Part shown: one piece after another, positions 27,700-40,549 of the stretch
Layout: every line of letters starts with the position of its first letter
Numbering within the stretch: the first letter of the stretch is position 1
Source of the DNA: Metabacillus endolithicus
GTDB lineage: Bacteria; Bacillota; Bacilli; Bacillales; Bacillaceae
Assembly: GCF_023078335.1 (NCBI RefSeq)
Contig: NZ_CP095550.1
Span: forward strand, 2,772,001 to 2,836,000
Length of the DNA stretch: 64,000 nt
Direction: 5' to 3'
Program-made: the position numbers and the translations under genes
The notes under the pieces: generated by a model
Database searches by the model: none
Seen by the model: the letters and a program-made list of their open reading frames with translations, nothing else
Told to the model about the DNA's origin: nothing

Positions 27700-28761
27700 A
27701 TGCTAAGAGAAGAAGCAATAAAAACAGCAATAGGAAAACTAGAAGATCCCTTCTTACATATATCATTAGAAGAATTAAATGCTATTGAGGAAATAAACAT
27801 AAAGCAGGAAAAACAACATGTTAGTCTGAAAATAGGCATTTCAAAACTAAACACAGCAGAGCAACTTCAATTACAACAAAGGGTTGTTGCGATAGTAAAA
27901 GAGCTAGGAGCAGAATCAGTTGGACTTCGTTTTCACGAACTTTCTCAAGAAACAATTGCTGCCTACCAAGATCCTAATGGAAATCAGTCAGATTCTTTAT
28001 TATCCCCTGGAAATAAAACAACATTTCTTGCAATTGCCAGCGGTAAAGGTGGAGTAGGAAAATCAACAGTGTCGGTTAATCTTGCTGTATCCCTTGCACG
28101 TCTAGGGAAAAAGGTAGGATTAATAGATGCAGATATATACGGATTTAGTGTACCTGATATGATGGGAATAACAAAGAGGCCTGCTGTTAAAGGTGAGAAG
28201 ATCATTCCGGTTGAGAGATTTGGAGTAAAGGTTATCTCAATGGGATTTTTTGTGGAAGATAATGCACCTGTTATTTGGAGAGGTCCAATGCTTGGGAAAA
28301 TGTTAAATAACTTCTTTAATGAAGTTGAATGGGGAGATTTAGATTATCTCTTATTAGACTTGCCTCCAGGAACAGGTGATGTTGCATTAGATGTTCACTC
28401 AATGCTTCCTTCTTGTAAAGAAATCATTGTTTCAACGCCTCATCCTACTGCGGCATTTGTAGCGGCTAGAGCAGGGGCTATGGCATTACAAACTGATCAT
28501 GAAGTAATTGGTGTTGTAGAAAATATGGCTTATTTTGAAAGTGCCAAAACAGGCGAGAAAGAATATGTATTTGGCCGTGGCGGCGGTGAAAAATTAGCTG
28601 AAGAGTTAAGAGTGCCGTTACTAGGGAAAATTCCTTTACAACAACCAGACTGGAATGACGAAGATTTTGCACCATCTGTGTATGCTGCAGACCATCCAAT
28701 AGGAGTAATATATGATTCAATAGGACAACAACTAACAAAGTTAATTCCAGTTAAAGCATAA
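27700..28761 (+). CDS. salA: Mrp/NBP35-family P-loop ATPase (SalA)
   Basis: The protein (353 aa; ybaL) has an N-terminal MIP18-like domain (about 1-90) and a ParA/MinD-type ATPase domain with the deviant Walker A GKGGVGKS (115-122), LIDADIYGFS and LLLDLPPGTGD. Family members carry Fe-S clusters; B. subtilis SalA is also described as a regulator that represses scoC. Its CxxC Fe-S motif is not evident here. ATG 27700 has a GGGTGG site. A bidirectional terminator separates it from gerD. Confidence 0.92.
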   Translation: MLREEAIKTAIGKLEDPFLHISLEELNAIEEINIKQEKQHVSLKIGISKLNTAEQLQLQQRVVAIVKELGAESVGLRFHELSQETIAAYQDPNGNQSDSLLSPGNKTTFLAIASGKGGVGKSTVSVNLAVSLARLGKKVGLIDADIYGFSVPDMMGITKRPAVKGEKIIPVERFGVKVISMGFFVEDNAPVIWRGPMLGKMLNNFFNEVEWGDLDYLLLDLPPGTGDVALDVHSMLPSCKEIIVSTPHPTAAFVAARAGAMALQTDHEVIGVVENMAYFESAKTGEKEYVFGRGGGEKLAEELRVPLLGKIPLQQPDWNDEDFAPSVYAADHPIGVIYDSIGQQLTKLIPVKA

Positions 28762-28788
28762 AAAAAGCGCTATATTAGCGCTTTTTTT
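28761..28788. terminator. Bidirectional terminator between salA and gerD
   Basis: AAAAAAGCGCTA (28761-28772) and TAGCGCTTTTTT pair around a TAT loop. A-rich and T-rich flanks let it work for both convergent genes. Confidence 0.9.
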
Positions 28789-28792
28789 ATTG

Positions 28793-29428
28793 TTAACTAC
28801 CTCCACCGCCACCTTCTTCTCCACTTCCACCACTTTGTTCGCCGCCGCCACCTTGCTCAGCTTCTTGACCACCACCACTTTGTTGGCCAGCTTCCTCTGC
28901 TGCCTTTAACAGAGTTTCCTGAATTTGTGCCTTATATAGTGCTTTAGAAAGGGTTTCTGTAATTACTTCTTGAAGATGTTTTCTAAATTCTTGACTTTTT
29001 ACAGCGGTAAGGAAGTTCTTTTCCATCTCTGGATCTTTAAATACATCGATAAGCAGTTTCTGATAGTCAGGATCTTTCATTAGCTCTTTAATAACCTTCT
29101 CATGTTCATCTTTAATACTGGTTGCAAAGCTTTCAACAAATTTTGGGTCTTCAAATACTTTTTGCCAAAATTTTGTTCCTTCCTCAGAGGTTAAAGTTGT
29201 TTTGATTGTTTCTTTCACAACACTTTGGTCCATGATTAAGACCTGTTTCATTTCTTCATCTTTCATGACTTCCTGTAACGCCTTTTTACCATCGTCTGTT
29301 TTTAATATATCAACAACCATCTTTTTAGTTTCCTCATAGTCCATCTGTGTGCCTGATTCTTCTCTTGGAGCACACCCAGACATAAAGATAAAAACAGCTA
29401 AAGTCATGAGGAGCGAGTATCTCTTCAT
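28793..29428 (-). CDS. gerD: Spore germination lipoprotein GerD
   Basis: GerD (211 aa) clusters nutrient germinant receptors in the inner spore membrane. It begins with a lipoprotein signal peptide, with the lipobox ending MSGC (C19). The body is a run of helical repeats of the type EVMKDEEMKQVL, DPKFVESF and DPEMEKNF. The C-terminal tail (about 182-211) is low-complexity Gly/Gln/Glu/Ser, as in other GerD proteins. It is convergent with salA and divergent from kbaA. Confidence 0.93.
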   Translation of the reverse strand: MKRYSLLMTLAVFIFMSGCAPREESGTQMDYEETKKMVVDILKTDDGKKALQEVMKDEEMKQVLIMDQSVVKETIKTTLTSEEGTKFWQKVFEDPKFVESFATSIKDEHEKVIKELMKDPDYQKLLIDVFKDPEMEKNFLTAVKSQEFRKHLQEVITETLSKALYKAQIQETLLKAAEEAGQQSGGGQEAEQGGGGEQSGGSGEEGGGGGS

Positions 29429-29574
29429 GGTAATCCAAGCTCCTTTCTATTTGCGTGTTACTATTTATATTTTGATTTAGATGAGAGAATTTATACGAGG
29501 AAAATCGTTACGTATGGCTTTTTTAATAAAGGATTGGTAAAATCATAAGGAGTAATATGATGGAGGATATATAA

Positions 29575-30180
29575 GTGAAAAGTAGAAATTGGGTTCGATT
29601 ATTTTTAAGTACTTTGCTAGTTGGTGGAGTAGCTACAAGCATTATTGGGTTTCTCCTGAAATGGGAAGAATATAAAGAATTATTTATTACTTTTGATGTA
29701 CTTGAGATTCTATCTGTTTTATTCTGGTTATTCGGAGTAGGTTTAATTTTTAGCGTGATATCGCAAATGGGTTTTTTCGCTTATTTAACCATACATAGGT
29801 TCGGCTTAGGGATATTTAGATCAACTTCTTTATGGAATATTGCTCAGATCCTTTTAATTATTTTTGTTTTATTTGACCTAGTTTACTTCCGATATCAGTT
29901 ATTCAGTAAAGAGAATGAAGCGTTAACATCTTATCTCTTAATAGCAGGTTATGTCTTTATTGTTGGACTTATAGTTGCTTTCATGAAAAGAAAAGATACG
30001 AATAAAGAGGCATTTGTACCAGCTTTATTCTTTATGATTGTCGTAACTGTTATTGAATGGTTTCCAGCATTACGCGTTAACGAAGAGGACTGGCTATTAC
30101 TCATGCTTATTCCTATTCAAATCTGTAATGCCTACCAGTTATTAATGCTTCCTAAATTTCTTCAGCAAAAAAGGAGCTAA
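29575..30180 (+). CDS. kbaA: KinB signalling pathway activation protein KbaA
   Basis: KbaA (201 aa) is an integral membrane protein that supports KinB kinase activity at the start of sporulation. Six hydrophobic segments are visible from residue 7 to the end, with short hydrophilic loops. The start is GTG 29575 after GGAGGATAT. Identity rests on membrane pattern, length, and position between gerD and pdaB, plus recognisable stretches such as SQMGFFAYLTIHRFGLGIF. Confidence 0.9.
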   Translation: MKSRNWVRLFLSTLLVGGVATSIIGFLLKWEEYKELFITFDVLEILSVLFWLFGVGLIFSVISQMGFFAYLTIHRFGLGIFRSTSLWNIAQILLIIFVLFDLVYFRYQLFSKENEALTSYLLIAGYVFIVGLIVAFMKRKDTNKEAFVPALFFMIVVTVIEWFPALRVNEEDWLLLMLIPIQICNAYQLLMLPKFLQQKRS

Positions 30181-30210
30181 CTCCCAAGTTTAGGATCTAA
30201 CTCTAAAGTA

Positions 30211-30247
30211 AAGGGATACAAATCATATGATTTGTATCCCTTTTATT
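30211..30247 (+). terminator. Intrinsic terminator after kbaA
   Basis: The perfect palindrome AAGGGATACAAATCA with TGATTTGTATCCCTT (30211-30242) is followed by TTTATTT. It lies 30 nt after the kbaA stop. Confidence 0.88.
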
Positions 30248-30269
30248 TATAATGGCATTTTGAGGGATG

Positions 30270-30400
30270 ATAATTAAACATAAAGGAGATGAAGACCAGA
30301 ATAAGTATGAGGAACAAGAGAAATGGTCTTCATAAGGGAGATGAAGACCAAAGTCAGCATGATGAAGTCCAAGGGAATGGTCCTCATAAAAATTATATAG
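30270..30400 (+). repeat. Second locus of the family 1 stem-loop repeat
   Basis: About 2.5 units of the same repeat as at 5886-6197. The best hairpin is TGGTCTTCAT (30324-30333) with ATGAAGACCA (30341-30350) around AAGGGAG. ATGAAGACCA also occurs at 30289, exactly 52 bp before 30341. A third, altered copy reads TGGTCCTCAT at 30378-30387, 54 bp after its counterpart. Confidence 0.8.
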
Positions 30401-30543
30401 AGTAATAATTAATTAAGTCTAACTTCAGCGCCTTCACACCAAAGCGGATAGTCTCATTATTCATAACTTTAAATAAATAAAGTAATCGCACAACACTGCT
30501 TCACATGAAACTAAGAAGAAACGCAATATACTTTAAAAAGAAA
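30401..30543. other. Non-coding stretch between the repeat and pdaB
   Basis: AT-rich and without a supported gene. A minus-strand reading from about 30460 gives a short 23-codon peptide beginning MNNETIRFGVKALKLD, with no ribosome binding site. No terminator for pdaB was seen here. Confidence 0.4.
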
Positions 30544-31308
30544 CTATTTAACTTCAGAAGACTTTGTTTGAGCATTGGCGATTAATTCATCGACTGTAAC
30601 ATTTTTTAATCCTTTACTTCTTAACTCCTTAATAATTGTGGGAAGAGCCTCATTTGTTTGTTTAGCTGAATCAGATGCATGCAATAGAACAATATCTCCA
30701 CCTTTAATAGAAGAAGTGGTATTCTGTACAATTGCTTCAACACCAGGGTTGGTCCAATCATCTGAATCAACACTATAATGCACTACTGTATACCCTTGCT
30801 GTGAAGCAATTTTAAGAACATCTTTATTAAAGCCTCCGCTTGGTGGGCGGAGCAATTTAATATCCTTTACACCAAGTTTAGTAAATACCTCTTGAGCCAT
30901 GGATAGGTCTTTTCGTACTTCATTTGTCTCCAAATCTCGATAATCTTTGTAGTTATATCCCATGCTTCCAATCTGGTGCCCATCTTCTTTAATCCGTTTT
31001 ACAACATCAGGATGTCTTTCAGCCCATGAAGCAGACAAAAAGAATGTGCTATTTTTTATGTTCTGCTTTTTTAATGTATCAAGAATACTTTCGGCTTTAA
31101 CATCTCCCCAGCTTATATCAAAGGTTAAAGCAATTTCGTTATTTTTCGTTTCTCCTCGATAAATCGCTTTTGGGCCATCTGATGTTGAGAAAACAGGATA
31201 GTTTAATACATTCTCAACATATAGAATTCCGGCAGTGAAAAATGCAGCTAACATAATTAAGGCCAATTGTTTAATTTTCTTAATATGAAATACGTGAAAT
31301 TGATTCAT
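30544..31308 (-). CDS. pdaB: Polysaccharide deacetylase PdaB (YbaN)
   Basis: The protein (254 aa) belongs to the NodB-homology polysaccharide deacetylases and is needed to keep spores stable after they form. An N-terminal membrane anchor lies at about 13-29. Catalytic-type motifs are TFDISWGD (62-69, replacing the usual TFDDG), RPPSGGFN and [10 protein letters not shown]. The second aspartate of the classic TFDD motif is replaced, which is also typical of PdaB; activity on the cortex is therefore uncertain. The start is at complement of 31308 with an AGGAGG site. Confidence 0.93.
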   Translation of the reverse strand: MNQFHVFHIKKIKQLALIMLAAFFTAGILYVENVLNYPVFSTSDGPKAIYRGETKNNEIALTFDISWGDVKAESILDTLKKQNIKNSTFFLSASWAERHPDVVKRIKEDGHQIGSMGYNYKDYRDLETNEVRKDLSMAQEVFTKLGVKDIKLLRPPSGGFNKDVLKIASQQGYTVVHYSVDSDDWTNPGVEAIVQNTTSSIKGGDIVLLHASDSAKQTNEALPTIIKELRSKGLKNVTVDELIANAQTKSSEVK

Positions 31309-31420
31309 AACGGTCCTCCTCAGACAACATACTCTTGAGACAAGTCTATGCTTGGACTCTTATTTACATGATTAAAAATAAAATTATATAGAAAGAATGA
31401 GTAGGTAGGAGGAGAAAAGA

Positions 31421-31615
31421 ATGATCTACTACTTATTTCATGAAAAGGAAAGGCAAGAAATTGAGCAAATGTTAATAAGGGAGTTATCGGAATTAGATGA
31501 GCTTATATACATCAGAGCATCACTCGATGAGGGAAACTGTGTAAAAGAAAGAGCATTATTAGAAAAAAGAGATATACTAGTAAATGTGATGTCTAAAATA
31601 ACAAAAAAACTTTAA
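31421..31615 (+). CDS. Small hypothetical protein
   Basis: A 64-aa reading frame with a good GGAGGAG site and ATG 31421. The peptide is helical and charged (FHEKERQEIEQMLIREL, RASLDEGN) without cysteines, signal peptide or membrane segment. It lies between the divergent pdaB and the rRNA promoters. I do not recognise the family. The strong ribosome binding site argues for a real gene. Confidence 0.65.
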   Translation: MIYYLFHEKERQEIEQMLIRELSELDELIYIRASLDEGNCVKERALLEKRDILVNVMSKITKKL

Positions 31616-31623
31616 GGATTTTG

Positions 31624-31652
31624 TTGACCTTCTTTCAAAATGGTGATATATT
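31624..31652 (+). promoter_or_regulatory. rRNA operon promoter P1
   Basis: TTGACC (31624-31629) and TATATT (31647-31652) are spaced by 17 nt, about 225 nt ahead of 16S. It starts the tandem rRNA promoter pair. Confidence 0.75.
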
Positions 31653-31716
31653 ATAAAACGTCGCTGCTGAGCGACAGTGTTTATCTCTTTTCCGAAAAAC
31701 TTTTTTAAAAAGATGG

Positions 31717-31746
31717 TTGACACTAAGTTAGTTAAAATGTTATATT
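31717..31746 (+). promoter_or_regulatory. rRNA operon promoter P2
   Basis: TTGACA (31717-31722) and TATATT (31741-31746) are spaced by 18 nt (17 nt if TTATAT is used). It lies about 130 nt ahead of 16S. Confidence 0.8.
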
Positions 31747-31778
31747 GATAAAGTCGCTTCTGAGAGAACGGCATTAAA

Positions 31779-31795
31779 TGATCTTTGAAAACTAA
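31779..31795 (+). promoter_or_regulatory. boxA-like antitermination site in the rRNA leader
   Basis: TGATCTTTGAAAACTAA resembles the rRNA boxA consensus, which binds NusB and S10 to prevent early termination. A similar CCTTGAAAACTAGATAA lies in the 16S-23S spacer near 33560. Confidence 0.6.
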
Positions 31796-31877
31796 ACAAA
31801 ACCAAGCGTGCAAAAGTTAATTTCGATTAACAAAAAACGTACTATATAGTACAAATTTTTATGAGCTATATCAACTC

Positions 31878-33435
<1,558 letters not shown>

Positions 33436-33665
33436 AAAATGGAGCACGCTTGGTATTTTGTTTAGTTTTGAGAGATCATACTGATCTTTCTATATAAGTA
33501 AGACTCAATACATAGGAGTCTAAATGCAGATTGCATTTGAACATCCTGTGTTTTATGTTCCTTGAAAACTAGATAACGAAAACAATTCAAGTAATTCACT
33601 GAGTTTAAACGCTTAGTTTAGTGATTCTCTTAATAATTGATTTAAACGACATCTTCGATGTCAAA

Positions 33666-36600
<2,935 letters not shown>

Positions 36601-36718
36601 GAAAGAGCGTTAGCTCAGTGAATTGAATTGTGATTCGTTATCTAGTTTTGAAGGAATATATAAGTGAAAAAACACTTGAAATCTTCATATAATTTAGTAT
36701 AATAGTTTTTGTCACATT

Positions 36719-36835
<117 letters not shown>

Positions 36836-36845
36836 TTTGGATTGT

Positions 36846-36920
36846 TCCGCAGTAGCTCAGTGGTAGAGCTATCGGCTGTTAACCGATCGGTCGCAGGTTC
36901 GAGTCCTGCCTGCGGAGCCA
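36846..36920 (+). tRNA. tRNA-Asn (GTT)
   Basis: 75 nt with an encoded CCA. Acceptor arms TCCGCAG and CTGCGGA pair, and the anticodon loop reads CTGTTAA with anticodon GTT. Confidence 0.96.
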
Positions 36921-36922
36921 TT

Positions 36923-36995
36923 GCTTCCATAGCTCAGTTGGTAGAGCACTTCCATGGTAAGGAAGAGGTCACCGGTTCGAGCCCGGTTGGAAGCT
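36923..36995 (+). tRNA. tRNA-Thr (GGT)
   Basis: 73 nt. Acceptor arms GCTTCCA and TGGAAGC pair, and the anticodon loop is ATGGTAA (GGT). The CCA end is not encoded and must be added. Confidence 0.94.
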
Positions 36996-37015
36996 TAGAT
37001 GAAAAGATTAAATAT

Positions 37016-37090
37016 GGCCCATTGGTCAAGCGGTTAAGACACCGCCCTTTCACGGCGGTAACACGGGTTCGAATCCCGTATGGGTCACCA
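37016..37090 (+). tRNA. tRNA-Glu (TTC)
   Basis: 75 nt with encoded CCA. Acceptor arms GGCCCAT and ATGGGTC pair (one G-T pair), and the anticodon loop is CTTTCAC (TTC). Confidence 0.95.
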
Positions 37091-37152
37091 TAGTTTTTCG
37101 CGCTAGCGGAAATAACTTACCTTAATGAAATTCATAAATTATATGTTATTTT

Positions 37153-37228
37153 GGAGGATTAGCTCAGCTGGGAGAGCACCTGCCTTACAAGCAGGGGGTC
37201 GGCGGTTCGATCCCGTCATCCTCCACCA
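37153..37228 (+). tRNA. tRNA-Val (TAC)
   Basis: 76 nt with encoded CCA. Acceptor arms GGAGGAT and ATCCTCC pair, and the anticodon loop is CTTACAA (TAC). Confidence 0.96.
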
Positions 37229-37236
37229 TTTTAGTA

Positions 37237-37327
37237 GTGAGAGATGAGAAGTCGGAAGTCAGAAAACAACTGACAATTTGAAGTGTTAAGATATCGTAAT
37301 CTGACCTCACAGATCTGACATCTCACA
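37237..37327 (+). repeat. Imperfect inverted repeat inside the tRNA cluster
   Basis: The left arm starts GTGAGAGATGAGAAGTC at 37237 and the right arm ends with TCTGACATCTCAC near 37327. The arms match imperfectly over about 27 nt with a central loop of about 37 nt. It fills the unusual 107-nt gap between tRNA-Val and tRNA-Thr and contains no gene. It looks like a dispersed palindromic insert. Confidence 0.55.
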
Positions 37328-37335
37328 TCCAGTAT

Positions 37336-37408
<73 letters not shown>

Positions 37409-37419
37409 CTCTTACAAAT

Positions 37420-37503
37420 GGAGGGGTAGCGAAGTGGCTAAACGCGGCGGACTGTAAATCCGCTCCTTAGGGTTCGGCAGTTCGAATCTGCCCCCCTCCA
37501 CCA
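37420..37503 (+). tRNA. tRNA-Tyr (GTA)
   Basis: 84 nt with a long variable arm and encoded CCA. Acceptor arms GGAGGGG and CCCCTCC pair, and the anticodon loop is CTGTAAA (GTA). Confidence 0.95.
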
Positions 37504-37758
37504 TTTTATAGATAGACAGCAAAATGGAGACATTTGAAGTTTATCGTAAAAATGTTTAATGGTTTGTGAATAACTTCACTAACGAGTGGGAATAATGAAA
37601 TTAAAGTGAAGTATCAAACGACAGTATAAAAAGCTATAAACAATACTTAGTTGTCGACGATATTTCGCAATATTTACTGCCGGAAATATTAAAAATATTC
37701 TCTTGCGGTGAGGATTCATGAAGAAGTTTCGAAGAAGCTATTCATGAAGGTTAATCAT
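37504..37758 (+). other. 255-nt spacer between tRNA-Tyr and tRNA-Gln
   Basis: No gene is seen. It contains short inverted repeats (AATATTT with AAATATT near 37675) and ATTCATGAAG twice (about 37706 and 37739). No clear promoter was found, so the downstream tRNAs are probably still read from the rRNA promoters. Confidence 0.4.
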
Positions 37759-37833
37759 TGGGCTATAGCCAAGCGGTAAGGCATCGCACTTTGACTGCGA
37801 CATGCGTTGGTTCGAATCCAGCTAGCCCAGCCA
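37759..37833 (+). tRNA. tRNA-Gln (TTG)
   Basis: 75 nt with encoded CCA. Acceptor arms TGGGCTA and TAGCCCA pair, and the anticodon loop is CTTTGAC (TTG). Confidence 0.95.
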
Positions 37834-37836
37834 TTA

Positions 37837-37909
37837 GAGCCATTAGCTCAGTTGGTAGAGCATCTGACTTTTAATCAGAGGGTCGAAGGTTCGAGTCCTT
37901 CATGGCTCA
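37837..37909 (+). tRNA. tRNA-Lys (TTT)
   Basis: 73 nt. Acceptor arms GAGCCAT and ATGGCTC pair, and the anticodon loop is CTTTTAA (TTT). CCA is not encoded. Confidence 0.95.
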
Positions 37910-37915
37910 TTATTT

Positions 37916-37990
37916 GCGGAAGTAGTTCAGTGGTAGAACACCACCTTGCCAAGGTGGGGGTCGCGGGTTCGAATCCCGTCTTCCGCTCCA
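37916..37990 (+). tRNA. tRNA-Gly (GCC)
   Basis: 75 nt with encoded CCA. Acceptor arms GCGGAAG and CTTCCGC pair, and the anticodon loop is TTGCCAA (GCC). Confidence 0.95.
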
Positions 37991-38001
37991 TACGGCACCA
38001 T

Positions 38002-38077
38002 GGGGCCTTAGCTCAGCTGGGAGAGCGCCTGCTTTGCACGCAGGAGGTCAGCGGTTCGATCCCGCTAGGCTCCACCA
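38002..38077 (+). tRNA. tRNA-Ala (TGC)
   Basis: 76 nt with encoded CCA. Acceptor arms GGGGCCT and AGGCTCC pair with a G-T pair, and the anticodon loop is TTTGCAC (TGC). It is the last tRNA before the operon terminator. Confidence 0.95.
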
Positions 38078-38106
38078 TAAATATAATAATTATAAATTTG
38101 ATACAT

Positions 38107-38136
38107 AAAGCGATAAACACTGTTTATCGCTTTTTT
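38107..38136 (+). terminator. Terminator of the rRNA-tRNA operon
   Basis: AAAGCGATAAACA and TGTTTATCGCTTT pair and are followed by TTT. It is the first terminator after the 5S and tRNA genes, so rRNA and all ten tRNAs can form one transcript. Confidence 0.88.
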
Positions 38137-38267
38137 AATGTATTAGAAACTACTATAAACAATTAGAAAGAAGAATACTGAAAAAGTATATCTAAATAGC
38201 AAAAAAACTAGAAACTTTTCTCCTTTCATTCTCCAAAATTTGTTAAAATAAGGATTGTGAAAAAAAG

Positions 38268-38294
38268 TGAAACCTTAGTGGTATCTAATTCGTA
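38268..38294 (+). promoter_or_regulatory. SigW-type autoregulatory promoter
   Basis: TGAAAC (38268-38273) and CGTA (38291-38294), spaced by 17 nt, match the B. subtilis SigW consensus (TGAAAC, then about 16 nt, then CGTA). It lies about 36 nt before sigW, so SigW probably drives its own operon. Confidence 0.82.
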
Positions 38295-38329
38295 TAAAAA
38301 GAGACCCGCAGAGTGCGGAGGTATGATAA

Positions 38330-38893
38330 ATGGAGACAATAGTAAAAAAACGAATAAAACAGGTGAAAAAAGGTGATCAAAATGCTTTTGCTGAGATTGT
38401 CGATTTGTACAAGGATAAAATCTATCAACTTTGTTACAGGATGCTAGGAAATGCGCATGAAGCAGAAGATATTGCCCAGGAAGCCTTTATAAGAGCATAT
38501 GTAAATATTCACACATATGATATGAATAAAAAGTTTTCTACATGGTTATACCGTATTGCAACGAATCTTTCTATAGACCGTATTCGTAAAAAAAAGCCAG
38601 ATTATTATCTGGATGCTGAGGTTTCCGGAACAGATGGTTTAAATATGTATTCACAGGTAGCTGCCGATGTAACACTACCTGAAGAGGAACTTGAAACATT
38701 GGAATTGCAAGAGACCATTCAAAAGGAAATATTAAAGCTTCCGGATAAGTATAGAACTGTAATTGTCTTAAAGTATATAGATGAGCTTTCTCTTATAGAA
38801 ATAAGCGAAATCCTGAATATACCTGTTGGAACCGTTAAAACTCGTATACATCGAGGTAGAGAGGCTTTAAGAAAACAATTAAGGCACTTATGA
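38330..38893 (+). CDS. sigW: RNA polymerase ECF sigma factor SigW
   Basis: SigW (187 aa) directs RNA polymerase to envelope-stress promoters that protect against antimicrobial peptides and cell-wall agents. Region 2 (DLYKDKIYQLCYRMLGNAHEAEDIAQEAF and FSTWLYRIATN) and region 4 (LPDKYRTVIVLKYIDELSLIEISEIL, then GTVKTRIHRGREALRK) are intact. ATG 38330 follows GGAGGT. It is followed 13 nt later by its anti-sigma gene. Confidence 0.97.
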   Translation: METIVKKRIKQVKKGDQNAFAEIVDLYKDKIYQLCYRMLGNAHEAEDIAQEAFIRAYVNIHTYDMNKKFSTWLYRIATNLSIDRIRKKKPDYYLDAEVSGTDGLNMYSQVAADVTLPEEELETLELQETIQKEILKLPDKYRTVIVLKYIDELSLIEISEILNIPVGTVKTRIHRGREALRKQLRHL

Positions 38894-38906
38894 TGAGGTG
38901 ATGATA

Positions 38907-39518
38907 ATGAGCTGTTCTTCAGAATATGTTCAACTATTGCATAAATATTTGGATCTTGAATTAACATCAAGTGAGGAAAAAATGGTTAAGGACCATCTTC
39001 ATACATGTGAGTCTTGTTATCAACATTTTCATGAACTTGAAAAGGCTGTTGCTCTAGTCAAAAGCACATCACATATTGAAGCTCCTCTTAATTTTACTGA
39101 AGCTGTTATGAATAATCTTCCACGAGAAAAAAGAACTGTTTCATGGAATCGTTGGTTAAAAAGTCACCCACTATTAACAGCAGCTTCTCTTTTTATTGTT
39201 TTGATGACAGGGAGCTTGCTTTCTGCTTGGAATGAAGATCAACATTTTAGTGTATCGAGACAAAGTAATTTAGTTGTTGAAAATAGTAAAGTGATCGTTC
39301 CTAAAAATGAAGTTGTTAAAGGTGATGTAATTGTTAAAAATGGAACATTAACGATTGAGGGTACAGTTGACGGAGATGTGACAGTTATAAATGGAGAGCA
39401 ATACATGGCTTCGGCTGGTCAAGTGACTGGAGAAATTGAGGAAGTTGATGAAATGTTTGAATGGTTATGGTATCACATGAAATCTGTTTCTAAAGAAGTC
39501 GTAGAGGTTTTTAACTAG
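38907..39518 (+). CDS. rsiW: Anti-sigma-W factor RsiW
   Basis: RsiW (203 aa) holds SigW at the membrane until regulated proteolysis releases it. The cytoplasmic zinc-binding anti-sigma motif H30-x3-C34-x2-C37 is intact, and a single membrane segment lies at about 88-107, followed by an extracytoplasmic domain. GTG 38898 and ATG 38901 are in frame upstream; ATG 38907 is preferred because GAGGTG lies at proper distance and the protein then starts MSC like its relatives. A terminator follows at about 39601. Confidence 0.94.
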   Translation: MSCSSEYVQLLHKYLDLELTSSEEKMVKDHLHTCESCYQHFHELEKAVALVKSTSHIEAPLNFTEAVMNNLPREKRTVSWNRWLKSHPLLTAASLFIVLMTGSLLSAWNEDQHFSVSRQSNLVVENSKVIVPKNEVVKGDVIVKNGTLTIEGTVDGDVTVINGEQYMASAGQVTGEIEEVDEMFEWLWYHMKSVSKEVVEVFN

Positions 39519-39600
39519 AATGTTGAAATGGTAGGAATATAGGATTCTTCCTGCACTGCCTATGAGAAATAAATACACATGGTTTAACAAGGATAAATAG

Positions 39601-39630
39601 TAAAGGTCATCCACTTGGTGACCTTTTTAC
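39601..39630 (+). terminator. Terminator after rsiW
   Basis: AAAGGTCATCCA and TTGGTGACCTTT pair (one mismatch-tolerant loop) and are followed by TT and A/T. It separates sigW-rsiW from cdaA. Confidence 0.8.
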
Positions 39631-39727
39631 ATTACTAATAATGAAGTGATATAATAATAAAGTTACATACACAACAAGATAGACAATGTCTATTCATAAA
39701 TAGAGTGAGCTCATGGAGGACGAGTGA

Positions 39728-40549
39728 ATGGGTTATGAGGATTTACCAATATTGCAATACCTCCGTATAGCTGTTGACATTCTCCTTGTATGGTACGTTA
39801 TCTATAAATTAATAATGGTAGCAAGGGGAACTAAGGCTGTACAGTTGTTAAAAGGAATTACCGTGATTATTGTTGTTCGAATGCTTAGTCATTATTTTGG
39901 GCTAAGTACTTTGCAATGGTTAATGGACCAGGCAATAACATGGGGATTTCTAGCTATCATCATAATATTTCAACCAGAGCTTCGTAGAGCCTTGGAACAA
40001 TTAGGAAGAGGTCGCTTATTTTCTAGAAGTGGTCAGCCGGGTGAAGATGACCCTGAAATAATAGTCGAGTCTATTGTGAAGGCAACAGACTATATGGCAA
40101 AACGTCGCATTGGGGCACTTATGTCAATAGAAAAAGAAACTGGGATGAGTGATTACATAGAAACAGGAATTGCCTTAAATTCAAGAATCTCATCTGAGTT
40201 ATTAATTAATCTCTTTATCCCTAATACACCTCTTCATGATGGTGCTGTTATTATTCAAAAAAATCAAGTAGCTGCGGCAGCATGTTACCTGCCTTTATCA
40301 GAAAGTCCATTCATATCCAAGGAATTGGGTACACGACATCGTGCAGCACTTGGAATCAGTGAGGTTACTGATAGTCTTACAATTATAGTTTCAGAAGAAA
40401 CAGGAAGCGTTTCTGCTGCTAGAAACAGTGAGCTGCATCGAAATTTAAATCAAGATGAATTAAGAGAGATTTTACAAAAAGAATTACATTCTACAACAAA
40501 AACCGTTTCCTCAAACCGTTGGCATTGGAGGGGGAAAAAAGATGGATAG
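39728..40549 (+). CDS. cdaA: Diadenylate cyclase CdaA
   Basis: CdaA (273 aa; ybbP) makes cyclic di-AMP from two ATP. That messenger controls potassium, osmolytes and wall homeostasis and is essential under many conditions in Bacillus. Three N-terminal membrane segments (about 10-30, 40-58, 67-82) are followed by the DAC domain with DGA at 171-173 and RHR at 203-205, the catalytic and ATP-binding motifs. The ribosome binding site is GGAGGACG. The stop overlaps the cdaR start by 8 nt. The cdaA-cdaR-glmM order is conserved in Firmicutes. Confidence 0.97.
   Translation: MGYEDLPILQYLRIAVDILLVWYVIYKLIMVARGTKAVQLLKGITVIIVVRMLSHYFGLSTLQWLMDQAITWGFLAIIIIFQPELRRALEQLGRGRLFSRSGQPGEDDPEIIVESIVKATDYMAKRRIGALMSIEKETGMSDYIETGIALNSRISSELLINLFIPNTPLHDGAVIIQKNQVAAAACYLPLSESPFISKELGTRHRAALGISEVTDSLTIIVSEETGSVSAARNSELHRNLNQDELREILQKELHSTTKTVSSNRWHWRGKKDG

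Noticed and set aside
30420..30465. Minus-strand peptide MNNETIRFGVKALKLD as a small gene
   Set aside because: Only 23 codons, no ribosome binding site and no family match; kept only as a note in the spacer entry.
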